In this document: piece by piece, positions 38,628 through 49,194 of the stretch
Layout of the letters: each line of letters opens with the position of its first letter
How positions within the stretch are numbered: position 1 is the stretch's first letter
Virus record (IMG/VR): IMGVR_UViG_3300012920_000036
Location: 1 to 63,496 of that record
DNA: 63,496 nt
From: a virus
Reading direction: 5' to 3' (one strand)
Translations under genes and position numbers: made by a program
Notes under the pieces: model-generated
What the model was told of the DNA's origin: nothing
The model's input: only the letters and a program-made list of their open reading frames with translations
The model's database searches: none

Positions 38628-40124
38628 ATGGCAACAGTAGCAGAACAAACAGAGACAAATGAACTACAGCAAACCGAAGAGCAAGAAGGGCAGCATGTAC
38701 AAGAGCAGCAGCCCGAAGCCGAAGAGCAGCAAACCCAAGCCGAAGAGCCGGAAGAAATAGGGTCAATTCACGACGACCCTTTACTGAGTTCTTTGTATGA
38801 AGACCTTGGCTTAATATCTAAACCCGAAGAGGTAGAGATAGAACAAGTCGAGGAACCTCAACCCGAAGAACCAGAGCCGGAGCCGGAGCCGGAGCCGGAA
38901 CAGGCCAGTCAGGACGACGAGCCTGACCAACCGGAGCCGGAGCCAGAGCAAGAACCCAAACGAAACAAGACGTTTGAGGTTAAACCTCCTGTTACCCAAA
39001 CGGATGTTAGGGATGCGGTGCGTGAAGAGTTTGAGAAGTTCAAGCTACCTCAACAAACTCCAGAGCCAGAACCACAACCAGAGCAGCCTGTAGACTCTTA
39101 CGAGGACACTCTTCTCGACGAGCAGCGTGATGAACTTGCCTTAGCTAGATACGCCGAAAGCAAGATGCCCGACAAGTATAACAAGATGGGCAAAAAGCTG
39201 TTAGACTTCTATAAAAAGCTCGATGCTTATGCAGAGAATGCACAGCAAGATCCTGACAGAACTCTAGATCATAACGATGAAGAGTTAATGCAGTTCATCG
39301 AGGATAATAAGCCCACCATTTCTGCATCTGAAACCAAGAAGCTGGAGAAAATGATGTGGAAAGAGGAAGCCCTTGAGGAAGCCCGTAAGGAAACTCAGAA
39401 AGACCGGCAGGATTTTGAGCGTAAGCTCCATGAGCTAGAAGCAAGGCCGAAGATTAATGAAACGATAAAAGAGTTTGAGTCTAGCCTGCCTGCAATGGTT
39501 CCCGATGAGATAGGAGATTTGATTCGTGATGCCGGATTAGACAAGGCCGAGAAGGAAAGCCCTTATGAGGTGTCCATCATTAAGGAGAAGATGGCTAGTG
39601 CCACCAACCTTGCCAAAGAATACTTAAACATAAGTAACGGCATCAAAGATTTTGATGGGAACAATAACAACCACTCTTGGTTGTTAAGTTTCATCAACAA
39701 TCAAGCTGAGTACTTTGCGAAAAATGGTGGCAACGATCTGGTCAGGCAGGATTCGTATGGCAACAAGGCAAACTTTGTTACACCTACTGAATACGCAGGG
39801 CTTGCAGGAAAAGGACAAACGTCTGGCAAATGGACATTCACTAGCGACGACGTTCTTAAAATGCTTGGGGCTAATGCCATTAAAGAAGCGCAAGACACCA
39901 TAAAAACTGAGGAAGAACGGTTAACTAGGATGGGTTTTGTTCGTCAAAAGAAATCACCCGCCGCAGAACCGAAGAAAAAAACCAAGCAAGCAGCCGAAGC
40001 AAAGCCAATTACTCCACCCAAATCAAAGTCTAGTGCAGGCCCAGGTGCTGCTGATAGTGCAGCAATAGAGGAGCCTCCTCCTGTTGGTGGCGACATTATT
40101 GACATACTGAATATGAAAGAGTGA
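38628..40124 (+). CDS. Scaffolding-like acidic protein, 498 aa
   Basis: The first 170 residues are nearly all Glu, Gln and Pro (EPEPEPEPEPEQ repeats); the middle is helical; the end is Lys/Ala/Pro rich with ILNMKE last. Acidic, elongated proteins between portal and major capsid protein are typical scaffolds that leave the procapsid. The DNA has matching GAGCCG repeats near 38870-38945. Confidence 0.75.
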   Translation: MATVAEQTETNELQQTEEQEGQHVQEQQPEAEEQQTQAEEPEEIGSIHDDPLLSSLYEDLGLISKPEEVEIEQVEEPQPEEPEPEPEPEPEQASQDDEPDQPEPEPEQEPKRNKTFEVKPPVTQTDVRDAVREEFEKFKLPQQTPEPEPQPEQPVDSYEDTLLDEQRDELALARYAESKMPDKYNKMGKKLLDFYKKLDAYAENAQQDPDRTLDHNDEELMQFIEDNKPTISASETKKLEKMMWKEEALEEARKETQKDRQDFERKLHELEARPKINETIKEFESSLPAMVPDEIGDLIRDAGLDKAEKESPYEVSIIKEKMASATNLAKEYLNISNGIKDFDGNNNNHSWLLSFINNQAEYFAKNGGNDLVRQDSYGNKANFVTPTEYAGLAGKGQTSGKWTFTSDDVLKMLGANAIKEAQDTIKTEEERLTRMGFVRQKKSPAAEPKKKTKQAAEAKPITPPKSKSSAGPGAADSAAIEEPPPVGGDIIDILNMKE

Positions 40125-40152
40125 TTCCGCACAACAGCGGATAAATAATTTA

Positions 40153-40179
40153 TAGGCTAAAATAAATTCATTTAGCCTA
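40153..40179 (+). terminator. Hairpin before the capsid gene
   Basis: TAGGCTAAA (40153-40161) pairs perfectly with TTTAGCCTA (40171-40179), followed by CATTTTATAAACTTTTTTGG. It lies in a 149-base gap. It may end the packaging transcript or process it so the capsid mRNA is made separately and in excess. Confidence 0.55.
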
Positions 40180-40273
40180 CATTTTATAAACTTTTTTGGC
40201 GGGTCATATACCGTCCTGTAAATTGATTTCAACCTTCTAGTAAGGGAAACCATTAAAAGTATAGGACTAAATT

Positions 40274-42193
40274 ATGGCACTCAGTAATATTGTAAGCAAC
40301 GTATCCTCGGATGGAAGTGGCACAAGGACACTCCCCACGGATAATTGCACCCCACGCGCCTTAATTGTCGATGATAGCTGCGGCTGCACCCTTACCAAGG
40401 CCAGCTTCAAAGCTATGACTAAAGACATGTTTGAGGCTCAAGGTATGGACGAAGTCGGCATGGCCCGAATCATCGCCCAGACTAAAGAGGCTCGACTAGC
40501 AGGCGCACAAGAGCGGACATTAACTGATCTTCTCTTGAGTCGGCACGTCTCATTGCCCACGGCAAAGGGAGGTGGAAGCGAATCGATCATTGCACCATTC
40601 AGCTTGGTTCCACGTCGCAACACAGTTAACCCGAATTACTTCCAAGTATATGCTGGGTCTGTTCCTGCGACAGGTGATGCAGCTATTGCATCTGGCGGAA
40701 CTGCAATTGATGCAACTGCAACAACAGGGGCTGGCGCTGCTCTTCCAATGGAAGGGAGTTCTAATGCTGGCATCGCAAACACGTTTGCTTGGACAATCAA
40801 GGTTTACCTTGGGCCAGACCCAGGAAGTGGTATCACCAAGCAGAACTTTAACAAGAGTTCCGTTGATAATCTTGGCCGTTTCTTCCTTCCTGGTATGTTC
40901 ATCATGGTTGAAACAAATGGTAACGGAATTTACCAAGGGCCGGGTGCTGACTCTGATAGTTACAGCGTTCAGATGGAGGTTATCGGTGCTAAGTCGCTAA
41001 CAAACCAGACTGTGAACGGTGTTGCTGGATACGAAGCAGCCGAGGTTATTGTTAAGCCCAGCGTAGATAAAGATACATGGGCTGGCTATAACGGTACTGG
41101 CCCGTTGAACTCTGGTACTGCCGCTGAGAAATTACTCAAGCAAAAGCATCAGCCAATCGCTGGCACTTTGTCTATCTTGGCTAACTCTGTCAGCGACTAC
41201 GAGAAGTGGTGCGAACAAGGCCCAGCCATCAACGACTTAAACCTTGTTGAATATTGGCAACAAACGATGCGGTGGACGCATTGTTACAACGACGAGTACT
41301 TGAAGGCTCTTGAAGCTCCTTATGCTTCGGACTGGTTCAAGAACTTCCGCAGCCTTCCACTTGCACAGCAACGCAAGCAGCAGGAGATGCTACACGAACG
41401 CTCGTTTTATAACACCGTCTTCTACGGACAGGCTATAAACGATAAGCAAACCGTTAATGGTTATACCGATCTGCCAAAGGTCTATGACTCAGCAGATGCC
41501 ACCTGTCACCTAGAGTACAAGGCCAACACGCTTGGTATTCGCACACAGCTTAATGAGTGCGGACGTGTACATCCTGGTGCAAATGCTGCCTTAAATATCG
41601 ACACGATTCTTGAAGCTGCTTACGCAGTCAAGAGAGAGCGTGAGAATACAGCAGGCACGGTTGACACCATCGATGCCATGACCGACAGGTTCACGGCTGC
41701 TAAGATTCACGACATAATGATCAAGTACTACAAGGCTAAATATAGTGCTGACATTACGTTGTTTATCCAAGCTGGTCAGAAACTGACGGATAGTGTGACC
41801 GGCAAGGTTGCCTACACCTACAACAAGTACGACATTCCAGATCATGGCCTGAGTTTAGCGGTGTTCACCGATCCGTACTTTGATGATCGTTTGACTGCCA
41901 CTACAGGTGCGCCAACGTCTCTTGCCGCCGGTATAAAAACCCGCGCACGGACGTTCTGGATGATCGACTGGTCTGATATTGCTATTAATATCATCAAGAC
42001 CAACAGCGTTCGTCGTCAGACTGATGTGGACAATGACATCTACAACTGTGTCATTCAGCCAAACGTCAATCACTACATCTTGAACTCCAAGACTTTTGAA
42101 GTTCGGGTTGGCAATCCAAATCGCCACGTTGTGATTGAGAACTTCACGGACGGGTGTCCGACCCTGACTGTTGCAGGGTGCGACCTGTCTTAA
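40274..42193 (+). CDS. Major capsid protein, 639 aa
   Basis: Large alpha/beta protein located right after the scaffold and set apart by hairpins on both sides, as expected for a strongly expressed capsid gene. The N-terminal 120 residues are helical (FKAMTKDMFEAQGMDEVGMARII) and the remainder is beta rich with insertions. I see no diagnostic motif, and it is long for an HK97-type subunit, so inserted domains are likely. Confidence 0.7.
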   Translation: MALSNIVSNVSSDGSGTRTLPTDNCTPRALIVDDSCGCTLTKASFKAMTKDMFEAQGMDEVGMARIIAQTKEARLAGAQERTLTDLLLSRHVSLPTAKGGGSESIIAPFSLVPRRNTVNPNYFQVYAGSVPATGDAAIASGGTAIDATATTGAGAALPMEGSSNAGIANTFAWTIKVYLGPDPGSGITKQNFNKSSVDNLGRFFLPGMFIMVETNGNGIYQGPGADSDSYSVQMEVIGAKSLTNQTVNGVAGYEAAEVIVKPSVDKDTWAGYNGTGPLNSGTAAEKLLKQKHQPIAGTLSILANSVSDYEKWCEQGPAINDLNLVEYWQQTMRWTHCYNDEYLKALEAPYASDWFKNFRSLPLAQQRKQQEMLHERSFYNTVFYGQAINDKQTVNGYTDLPKVYDSADATCHLEYKANTLGIRTQLNECGRVHPGANAALNIDTILEAAYAVKRERENTAGTVDTIDAMTDRFTAAKIHDIMIKYYKAKYSADITLFIQAGQKLTDSVTGKVAYTYNKYDIPDHGLSLAVFTDPYFDDRLTATTGAPTSLAAGIKTRARTFWMIDWSDIAINIIKTNSVRRQTDVDNDIYNCVIQPNVNHYILNSKTFEVRVGNPNRHVVIENFTDGCPTLTVAGCDLS

Positions 42194-42204
42194 AGTAATC
42201 ACCA

Positions 42205-42233
42205 AGGGCGGGGGGGCTAGTCTCCCTCGCCCT
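42205..42233 (+). terminator. Hairpin after the capsid gene
   Basis: AGGGCG (42205-42210) pairs with CGCCCT (42228-42233), extended inside by GGG/CCC pairs. ATATTTG follows. It is a partial terminator or an mRNA-end stabiliser. Confidence 0.55.
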
Positions 42234-42247
42234 ATATTTGTAATATT

Positions 42248-42625
42248 ATGGCACAGATAAAATCAACTGACACGTTCACGGACGTTAAAGATCACATTCA
42301 AAAAGGTAGAATCCTTTCCAAAGGAGCAAACCTTACTATTGCGAGTGGAGCTATTACTGTTACGGATTCATACCACATTGTTGACGGCGAAGGGGCAACC
42401 GATGATGCATTAACTGACATCAACGGAGGCAAACAAGCTGGCCAGATACTTGTGTTGCAGTCGGCTGATAATAACAACAACATTACAGTCACCCACAATA
42501 CAGCAAAGCTATGCCTAAACGGTGCAGCTAACTTTGTTTTGAATACGAACATCGATACGCTTACTTTAATGTACGATGGAGCAAAATGGGTTCAGATAGC
42601 CTCGTCCAATAACTACGACGACTAA
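42248..42625 (+). CDS. Small beta-rich virion protein, decoration candidate, 125 aa
   Basis: Beta-rich sequence with repeated Asn/Thr/Ala strands (LTIASGAITVTDSYHIVDG; NNNNITVTHNTAKLCLNG) that resembles fibre or decoration proteins. It lies alone between two hairpins directly after the capsid gene, so it may be made in amounts similar to the capsid protein. Confidence 0.6.
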   Translation: MAQIKSTDTFTDVKDHIQKGRILSKGANLTIASGAITVTDSYHIVDGEGATDDALTDINGGKQAGQILVLQSADNNNNITVTHNTAKLCLNGAANFVLNTNIDTLTLMYDGAKWVQIASSNNYDD

Positions 42626-42650
42626 TTTCTCTGCTAACTGCTCGCCATTT

Positions 42651-42683
42651 GGGGTAGGGAGGAAACTCCCTGCCCCATTTTTC
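42651..42683 (+). terminator. Strong intrinsic terminator with GAAA loop
   Basis: GGGGTAGGGAG (42651-42661) pairs over 11 bases with CTCCCTGCCCC (42666-42676), one T-G pair, around a GAAA tetraloop; ATTTTTC follows. It separates the head genes from the tail genes. Confidence 0.85.
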
Positions 42684-42720
42684 CTTTGACCCACCCTTAT
42701 GCAGGAGTACTTTAGGAGTT

Positions 42721-43104
42721 ATGGCAGAAAAGCATTATGGCATTGCCAACGCGAACAGGCTAATTGAGGTCAATGGAGTCGCCTTGAGGTTCACTCCATA
42801 TGAACACAGCGCGGGTGCTTATACCGGATTCTATTCCACATCTAACACACAGGAACAAAAGTCTTTGGATGATCTTGTTAAGACCAAAGAGATTTTTGTT
42901 ATGACTGGAGAGGAAATAGAAAACATTAAAAAAAAAGCACCAAGCTTGCGAAGCTCAACAGTTTCTCCGGCCCAACCCCCACCAGTAGAGGATGCGGTAG
43001 CTGTGGCAGAAAATAAAGAGCTACCCGATGTTGAAGATATTCTTGCGGTAGAGAAAGTGGCGAAGCCGGTAGTTAAAAAAAGAGGGCGTAACAAAAGCAC
43101 ATGA
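42721..43104 (+). CDS. Unknown head/tail protein, 127 aa
   Basis: First 75 residues look like a small folded domain (KHYGIANANRLIEVNGVALRF); the last 50 are Pro/Val/Glu/Lys rich. Phages often have such a protein between capsid and tail adaptor. ATGA overlap with the next gene. Confidence 0.55.
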   Translation: MAEKHYGIANANRLIEVNGVALRFTPYEHSAGAYTGFYSTSNTQEQKSLDDLVKTKEIFVMTGEEIENIKKKAPSLRSSTVSPAQPPPVEDAVAVAENKELPDVEDILAVEKVAKPVVKKRGRNKST

Positions 43105-43847
43105 CTTGGAGCGAGTTTAAAACTGACGTTAAAACATTACTAACCGTCGATGCCAACCGTCTTGGTGCTACAGATTTTACTAATCGTTTTATCTTAGCCG
43201 GAACAGAGTCTGTCTTATCACACGTTCCTTTTTACAGGGCGGTCAACACAACTCGTTACAACAATACCGCCCCAACTGGAATCAAACCGTTAACCACAGA
43301 GGGCAACGCATCTGCTGGTGTCCTGCCAGAGCAGGCAAACGTCATACAGGCGTGGGTAATTACTGACGCAGATGGTGATCCATCAGTAACCGATAGCTCA
43401 GATTCTGAATGCGTCAGGTATCCCTTGATTTCATACAGCTATTCAAATCGACAGGATTTAATATGCGACACCCCCGTCATGGAAAGATCACAAGGGTATA
43501 TGGCTATCGGAAAAGCCGGTGACTTCTTTGTCTATCCAAGACTAATTGACTCAGAGATTCTTGAGCTAACATGGGAGGGTGAAAGAGCTAATCACCAGGA
43601 TTCAGACAAGGTTCCATATGACTCTCCTGTTGCAGAGTGCGTGGCTGAATATGTAAAGGCGCACGTCAAGAGAGAGGTCGATCACGACTTAAAACTTTAT
43701 GAGAGTTACTTAGCTTCGTTTCGTCGCAAGCGACGTGACCTTTATTTGAACACACGTTCAAGAACCCACATCCGCAAACAGGATGGCACGGGTAGAATTT
43801 TTACAACTCTATGTACAGAAACAGAGGTAGAAACCAGCAATTGCTAA
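43101..43847 (+). CDS. Head-tail adaptor / tail tube A-like protein, 248 aa
   Basis: TWSEFKTDVKTLLTVDANRLGATDFTNRFI is a helical start typical of adaptor proteins; a beta middle and a basic helical end (KREVDHDLKLYESYLASFRRKRRD) follow. It stands where T7-like phages have gp11. The call is from size, order and layout. Confidence 0.6.
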   Translation: MTWSEFKTDVKTLLTVDANRLGATDFTNRFILAGTESVLSHVPFYRAVNTTRYNNTAPTGIKPLTTEGNASAGVLPEQANVIQAWVITDADGDPSVTDSSDSECVRYPLISYSYSNRQDLICDTPVMERSQGYMAIGKAGDFFVYPRLIDSEILELTWEGERANHQDSDKVPYDSPVAECVAEYVKAHVKREVDHDLKLYESYLASFRRKRRDLYLNTRSRTHIRKQDGTGRIFTTLCTETEVETSNC

Positions 43848-43848
43848 A

Positions 43849-45720
43849 ATGAGTGCTTTAATCACAACGACAGATGTAGGCGGTAGTCCAGATGTACCAG
43901 ACGCAACCGTAACAACTAAATGGAAACAATACCTATGGGTAAGGCAAGTTGGTTCGTCAGCAGTTCCAAAGGTTTATGTTTGGAATGACTTCGCAACAAG
44001 TGATGCCACCTATTTAAAGTGGCAGGAGAAAGCTGACGTAAGTGCTGGGTCAATAGTCAACTCGCAGATCAGTAATAGTGCTGCGATTGCTGGTAGTAAG
44101 CTCGACCTGACAAACACAATTGTTAACGCTGACATCAACTCATCAGCGGCTATTGATTCATCCAAGCTGGCTACGGTTCCTTACGCAAAGCTGAACCTGT
44201 CTGGCGCTGTGACTAATGCGGACTTAGCTGGCAGCATCAGTCAGGATAAACTTGCTGGAAGCATTGGCATTGGAAAGTTGAGCCTGACAAGTAGTATCAC
44301 CAATAGCCACATCAATGGCTCTGCGGCAATAGACTCATCGAAGCTTGCCACTATTCCTTACTCGAAACTTACTCTTTCAAACTCAATTACAAACAATGAC
44401 GTAGCAACAACTGCTGCTATTAGTTACAACAAGTTATCTGTATCAGATGGCGACATCCCGTTTGCAAAGCTGTCGATTAGTAATGGTGACATCAGTAACT
44501 TAAAAATCGACAAGCTTTACGAAAAGAGACTGGCGATTCAGACATCACACTCGTCAAGTGGTTCAACCCTGCAAGTGCCGGATGCTGCCAAACAGTTGGA
44601 CGGTATTTACAGGGGAGTGTTATCAAGCTCTGGTGACCAATCAATTGTCCTGCCTGACTTAAAGAAGTTTAACGTAAAGATTAATAACGCCAACGGTTAT
44701 TCCAATGGAGCGACAAGTCTTACTGTTGATGCGTTACCTCAAGCATTGTACGCCGGTCAGGTTGTGACATTTACAAATGACGCCACCTTTACTTTATCTG
44801 CTAACGCTAGTGCGGATGCCACTACAATTACAGGAAAGCTCGTTGCATCATCGACGGTAGTCAATGACAGCTTGGGATATGTTTACGACGGAACAAGCTT
44901 CAGACTTTCTATCTTTAAAGGCGGCACAGGAGGCAAGGTTGACATACGGATAGCCGGACATATTCCATCTGCTGGCACATATTCTGGGTCGAACCTGACG
45001 CTAACTCTTCCGGCTGGTCACGGTATACTGACAAGCGACAAGGTCACCGTGACTGGAATGACACCTGACTACTACAACGTGGTTAAGGCACAGGTCACCA
45101 ACGCTACTGACACCCAGATAACCTATGTGAATCAGTCCAGCACCACACCGGCTGCTAATGCTACCGGCTTTGGATTAGTACGAAGATCAGAGAAGTTGGT
45201 CAACAACTCCACCGGAGTTCTTGCTGACTCAATAACTGTTATTCCTACGACTGCTGCTAATGAAAATAAAAAGATTGTTATTCATTGTATCGCTGACTCA
45301 AACAAAGGCGATGGGCAATGGTTGATTGGTGGCATTCCGTCATACTCATCCACTACGTTGCAGGCTGAATCTGGCGAAACCTTTTCTAAATCTGTTAAGA
45401 AGGATTTACCTACCTCAACCAAGGTGTTTAAGACGGGTAGTTCTGAAGCTGAAAGTGTAGGGTCAGGCAAAACTGTTACTGTTGCCTCTAATCATGGAGA
45501 CACCGCAGCAATTGGAGACAAAATCCTTTTTGAAGGGGGAGGCATCCTTACATTAACTGGCGCGGTATCCGCATCACAGACTAGCCTTCTAGGAACTATC
45601 TCTGGCTTTGGGATTGGGCCAAATGAATTTGGTCACCGCATTCCTCGCATAGACGGAGCTTTGCTTGAGTCGGGGCGTGAATTCAAGACAGCTACCAACA
45701 TCGTAATGATCGTACCGTAA
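43849..45720 (+). CDS. Tail fibre-like protein with SAAIxxSKL repeats, 623 aa
   Basis: Residues about 60-225 hold repeats of the type 'I.N..I..SAAI..SKL' (ISNSAAIAGSKLDLTNTIVN; INSSAAIDSSKLATVPY), a sign of a triple beta-stranded shaft common in marine phage fibres. The C-terminal half is beta rich with Gly and Thr. Probably a trimeric receptor-binding or shaft protein. Shares TAATG with the next gene. Confidence 0.7.
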   Translation: MSALITTTDVGGSPDVPDATVTTKWKQYLWVRQVGSSAVPKVYVWNDFATSDATYLKWQEKADVSAGSIVNSQISNSAAIAGSKLDLTNTIVNADINSSAAIDSSKLATVPYAKLNLSGAVTNADLAGSISQDKLAGSIGIGKLSLTSSITNSHINGSAAIDSSKLATIPYSKLTLSNSITNNDVATTAAISYNKLSVSDGDIPFAKLSISNGDISNLKIDKLYEKRLAIQTSHSSSGSTLQVPDAAKQLDGIYRGVLSSSGDQSIVLPDLKKFNVKINNANGYSNGATSLTVDALPQALYAGQVVTFTNDATFTLSANASADATTITGKLVASSTVVNDSLGYVYDGTSFRLSIFKGGTGGKVDIRIAGHIPSAGTYSGSNLTLTLPAGHGILTSDKVTVTGMTPDYYNVVKAQVTNATDTQITYVNQSSTTPAANATGFGLVRRSEKLVNNSTGVLADSITVIPTTAANENKKIVIHCIADSNKGDGQWLIGGIPSYSSTTLQAESGETFSKSVKKDLPTSTKVFKTGSSEAESVGSGKTVTVASNHGDTAAIGDKILFEGGGILTLTGAVSASQTSLLGTISGFGIGPNEFGHRIPRIDGALLESGREFKTATNIVMIVP

Positions 45721-48098
45721 TGCCTCGCTACCGGAGTGTAACAATCAAGCCAAGCCAAGGTGGACGACTCTTATCCAGAGTTTCCGAAGCCGAGGCTGGC
45801 ATTGAGAATTATACTGTAAAGCGAGACTGGCGGCGTGACTTAGATCGAGAAAAAAAACGAGAGGGTTACGATTGGTTCTGGGGTAACCAAAGCAGAAGCC
45901 TTGACGGTCAGCAATATCCTGGGGGCGAAGGCGTCTCTGAGGAGATCACATTCATTCACTCTGCGAGACGACCTAACGGAAAGACCGCGCTACTTGCTGG
46001 CAGCGCAACAAAGCTGTACAGGTTCCTGTCATCCAATGAGGGGTATGCGACAGATTACGCCGAGGATTATACTGAAACAATCAGCGGCAACTGGACAGAG
46101 ATAGGCAGCGGGTTTAGTTCAACGGGAAACAGGTGGGAGGCTGTAAATATAAACGGCTACACCGTGTTTAATAACGGCGTTGATCTACCCCACTTGTACC
46201 GACTTGAGTGGGACAAGGCAGAGCCTATACATGAGATGCGTGAACAAGGCATCAGTAGTGTTGGGACAATCGCAGCATACAATGGAATATTAATGTGTGC
46301 TGACGTGTCTGAGATTTCTCAAACCAATCTCGACACTTTGATGTCACCGAATACAGCAACTGGTGTGACGGCAGCGCAGGAGGGTTCAGTCTTCAGCCAG
46401 CCAACAGTTGCCAGCATGGCAGCTAATGCTACCGATGTTGTTGCATCAACATCGATGTTCACGCCCAGCGATGTAGGTAAATCCATCCGCTTCACTAATG
46501 GCTTTAAGACCACAATCGTTGGTGGTTCCGGCACAACGGTACAGGTAGATACGGCTCCGACATCTGCAATAGAAAACCTCGCCTTCTTCCTTATAGATAA
46601 CAGGGAAAATTATGGATCTTATACAGTTCGTTGTTTTCCTGGTTATTTCACGGAAAGCATGGTTGGGTTGAAAATGCTGTTCGACTCTGGGGAAGTCAGG
46701 ACGATAACAAAGTTCATCGATGGTCAGACAGCTATGGTCGATCTTGACTCTCCAATTGCTGATGGAACTTTTAAATTAGAAAACCCAGATTCGTACAAAG
46801 CTTACACCGGCAACACAACTAGGCGGCAGTACCGATTAGCGTGGAGTTTGCCTGACTATCCCGATGAGTGGGGAGTTGTGCTGTCAGGTTCGATCACCAA
46901 GGGTGACGATAAGCTCACGTTGAAGTGGCCTGCGAAGTCCATAAAAACCGGCGACAGCTTGACGATTACTGGGGCTGGAGTAAATGGCGGGAACTTGGTG
47001 GCTACTGTACAGTTTATTTCAGTTGCTGGCGCACAGTTAACTCTTGATAAGACAGCCGACACCTCGGTAACAAGCGCGACAGTTCAGCCAACGACAGCTA
47101 TCGGCAGCATCATTGGATTTGATGACATCCAAGATGACGGAAGCGGCATTCTTAAAATGGCAGAGTTGCAGGGCAACTTGGTGGTCTACAGGGACACATC
47201 GATTTTCTTATTCCAATTTACAGGCAACACCGCCAGTCCCTTTAATGTAACCAAACTGGCAATCCCTTCCGGTAAATCTCTCTACTACCGGCACACGCTT
47301 GTTAACATCAATGGGCGTGAACATGTGTATGCTGGTCGATCTGGCTTCTACGAGTTCGATCTTTCATCTCGCATACCAAGAGCAATCCCAGCGGCGGATG
47401 CTGTGTCTGATAAGTTTTTTAATACAGCGAAAATTGAGGACACCGAGAAAATCTTTTCAGTTCACAATACGCCTACTCAGGAGGTTTGGGTTATCGGAAC
47501 AGGAACAGATGACAGGTGTCTGTGCTACGACTACAAATACGACACATTCTCTACCACAAATATTCCAGCCACAGCCGCAGCAAGCGTGAAGAAACCGGAG
47601 ACTGAGTTGGTTAATGAGGAATCAGAAGACTGGTTTGTTTTTGGTGACACCAACGGAGTGGTGTTTACTTATGGCAAGGTAGACAAAGAGTTAAAATGGG
47701 GTGACGACTCGACAGTAGGTAAATCAATTTACTATCGGCGGATTAACTCTGCCAAAGAAAAGTACGATAGCATTTTAAAGTTTGGGTTGTACAACTTTGG
47801 GAACGCATTAGACGAAAAGGATTTGCGAGGTTATGTGCTGCATCTAAGCAGCAAGACACCAGGAAATCCAGAGGTCACAGTAAAAATTTATGGAACGAGA
47901 AACGAAGCTGAAGACACCACGCTGCTGGGAAGCCAGACGCTTACAGAGGCTGAAACAAAGAGCCTTATCGCGTGTTATTTTAGACAACATTTGTTTCAAG
48001 ACGAAATACAAGCAAGCGGCATGATCGATGTTCAATTTAGTGGAAGAACTTTTGATGCTGCAAGCATAGATACTGAATCATTAATAAGGAAATCATAA
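45720..48098 (+). CDS. Tail tube/nozzle-like protein, 792 aa
   Basis: Beta-rich throughout with repeated blade-like segments (SARRPNGKTALLAGSATKLYRF; NGYTVFNNGVDLPHLYRLEW; NINGREHVYAGRSGFYEFDL), as in T7 gp12-type nozzle proteins and related beta-propeller tail proteins. Size and position support a tail nozzle. Confidence 0.65.
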   Translation: MPRYRSVTIKPSQGGRLLSRVSEAEAGIENYTVKRDWRRDLDREKKREGYDWFWGNQSRSLDGQQYPGGEGVSEEITFIHSARRPNGKTALLAGSATKLYRFLSSNEGYATDYAEDYTETISGNWTEIGSGFSSTGNRWEAVNINGYTVFNNGVDLPHLYRLEWDKAEPIHEMREQGISSVGTIAAYNGILMCADVSEISQTNLDTLMSPNTATGVTAAQEGSVFSQPTVASMAANATDVVASTSMFTPSDVGKSIRFTNGFKTTIVGGSGTTVQVDTAPTSAIENLAFFLIDNRENYGSYTVRCFPGYFTESMVGLKMLFDSGEVRTITKFIDGQTAMVDLDSPIADGTFKLENPDSYKAYTGNTTRRQYRLAWSLPDYPDEWGVVLSGSITKGDDKLTLKWPAKSIKTGDSLTITGAGVNGGNLVATVQFISVAGAQLTLDKTADTSVTSATVQPTTAIGSIIGFDDIQDDGSGILKMAELQGNLVVYRDTSIFLFQFTGNTASPFNVTKLAIPSGKSLYYRHTLVNINGREHVYAGRSGFYEFDLSSRIPRAIPAADAVSDKFFNTAKIEDTEKIFSVHNTPTQEVWVIGTGTDDRCLCYDYKYDTFSTTNIPATAAASVKKPETELVNEESEDWFVFGDTNGVVFTYGKVDKELKWGDDSTVGKSIYYRRINSAKEKYDSILKFGLYNFGNALDEKDLRGYVLHLSSKTPGNPEVTVKIYGTRNEAEDTTLLGSQTLTEAETKSLIACYFRQHLFQDEIQASGMIDVQFSGRTFDAASIDTESLIRKS

Positions 48099-49192
48099 TG
48101 CCAATTGTAGATTTAAATTACAGGAAAGACCAAACTACTGCATTAACCTCTACTCAGGTTGATCGGAACTTTGAGTTGGTGCAGGACTTTACCAACGGGC
48201 TTGAGACTCTGTACAACACAGCGTTCAACCAAGACGGTTCATTTAAGGTTCCAGTTACCGCAACCAACATACAATCCGATTCGCATTTCTACGCAGAAGA
48301 CACGTCAAGTAACGATGATTATGCAATCACTTTGTCGCCTGCTATCACAGCGTACAAAGACGGAATGGTTGTTGCCTTTAAGGCCAAGACTACGAATACG
48401 GGTGCTGCTTCACTCAACGTAAATTCAGTAGGTGCAAAAAGTATATTTAAACGAAAAGATATTCCGCTTGAGGATGGTGATATTGTTGCCGGTCAGATTG
48501 TAGAAGCTCGGTACAACTCAACAACGGATGGATTTGAAGTCACTACACCATTATCCAATCAGCTTGGTTTAAAGACCGGAACCAAGGGGCAAAAAATTAG
48601 AGTAGATGATGAGGGTAAAATAGAATTTTACACACCGACCTTGGCGTCTGCTGAGTTCTCTTCACATGCTACTCCATACTGGGCAGGCATTAAGGGGCAA
48701 GTTTTATTTGGGACTGACAAGGAAGCCGATACCTCTCTGTCCGCAACGGCAGGGACAGCCACTCAATTTAGTGGGAATTCAGATGCTACGAATCCAATTA
48801 CAGGTGTGGAATTGTTATTCCCAGACGTGGGTTATCCTCAAAATAGCGCAGCTAATAGATATTATGAGGCTACTTTTGATGATGATAAAAGCGCAACTGC
48901 CGGTGGGGTTCCAATTGCTGAGACATCTGGGTTGATGCTTTTAATTCAGCATTATGGGTATGATGGAATTTTCGGGTCTGTGAATATATTCAGTCCAACG
49001 ATTGCTGCCGGAGGAAAATACATTCCAATATACGCTCACGAAACTGGGGATTGGACAACCACCGGAAAAGGAGTTCATTCCGCTATTGTTGTTTGCCCTA
49101 GATTTGACGCTCATACATATAAGTTTAAAATAATTACCTCTAATAATGCCGGTTCACACTACACCGCATTTAAAATACTGGGTCATTATTAA
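48098..49192 (+). CDS. Tail fibre-like protein, 364 aa
   Basis: The N-terminal 50 residues (YRKDQTTALTSTQVDRNFELV) form an attachment domain, then a domain with ITAYKDGMVVAFKAKTTNTGAASLNVNSVG, common in phage fibres. The C-terminal half is a beta-rich head. Starts in TAATG overlap with the nozzle-like gene. Confidence 0.7.
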   Translation: MPIVDLNYRKDQTTALTSTQVDRNFELVQDFTNGLETLYNTAFNQDGSFKVPVTATNIQSDSHFYAEDTSSNDDYAITLSPAITAYKDGMVVAFKAKTTNTGAASLNVNSVGAKSIFKRKDIPLEDGDIVAGQIVEARYNSTTDGFEVTTPLSNQLGLKTGTKGQKIRVDDEGKIEFYTPTLASAEFSSHATPYWAGIKGQVLFGTDKEADTSLSATAGTATQFSGNSDATNPITGVELLFPDVGYPQNSAANRYYEATFDDDKSATAGGVPIAETSGLMLLIQHYGYDGIFGSVNIFSPTIAAGGKYIPIYAHETGDWTTTGKGVHSAIVVCPRFDAHTYKFKIITSNNAGSHYTAFKILGHY

Positions 49193-49194
49193 TT

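Noticed and set aside
38866-38945. Functional DNA repeat from GAGCCG units
   Set aside because: It follows directly from the Glu-Pro repeats of the scaffold-like protein and needs no further explanation.
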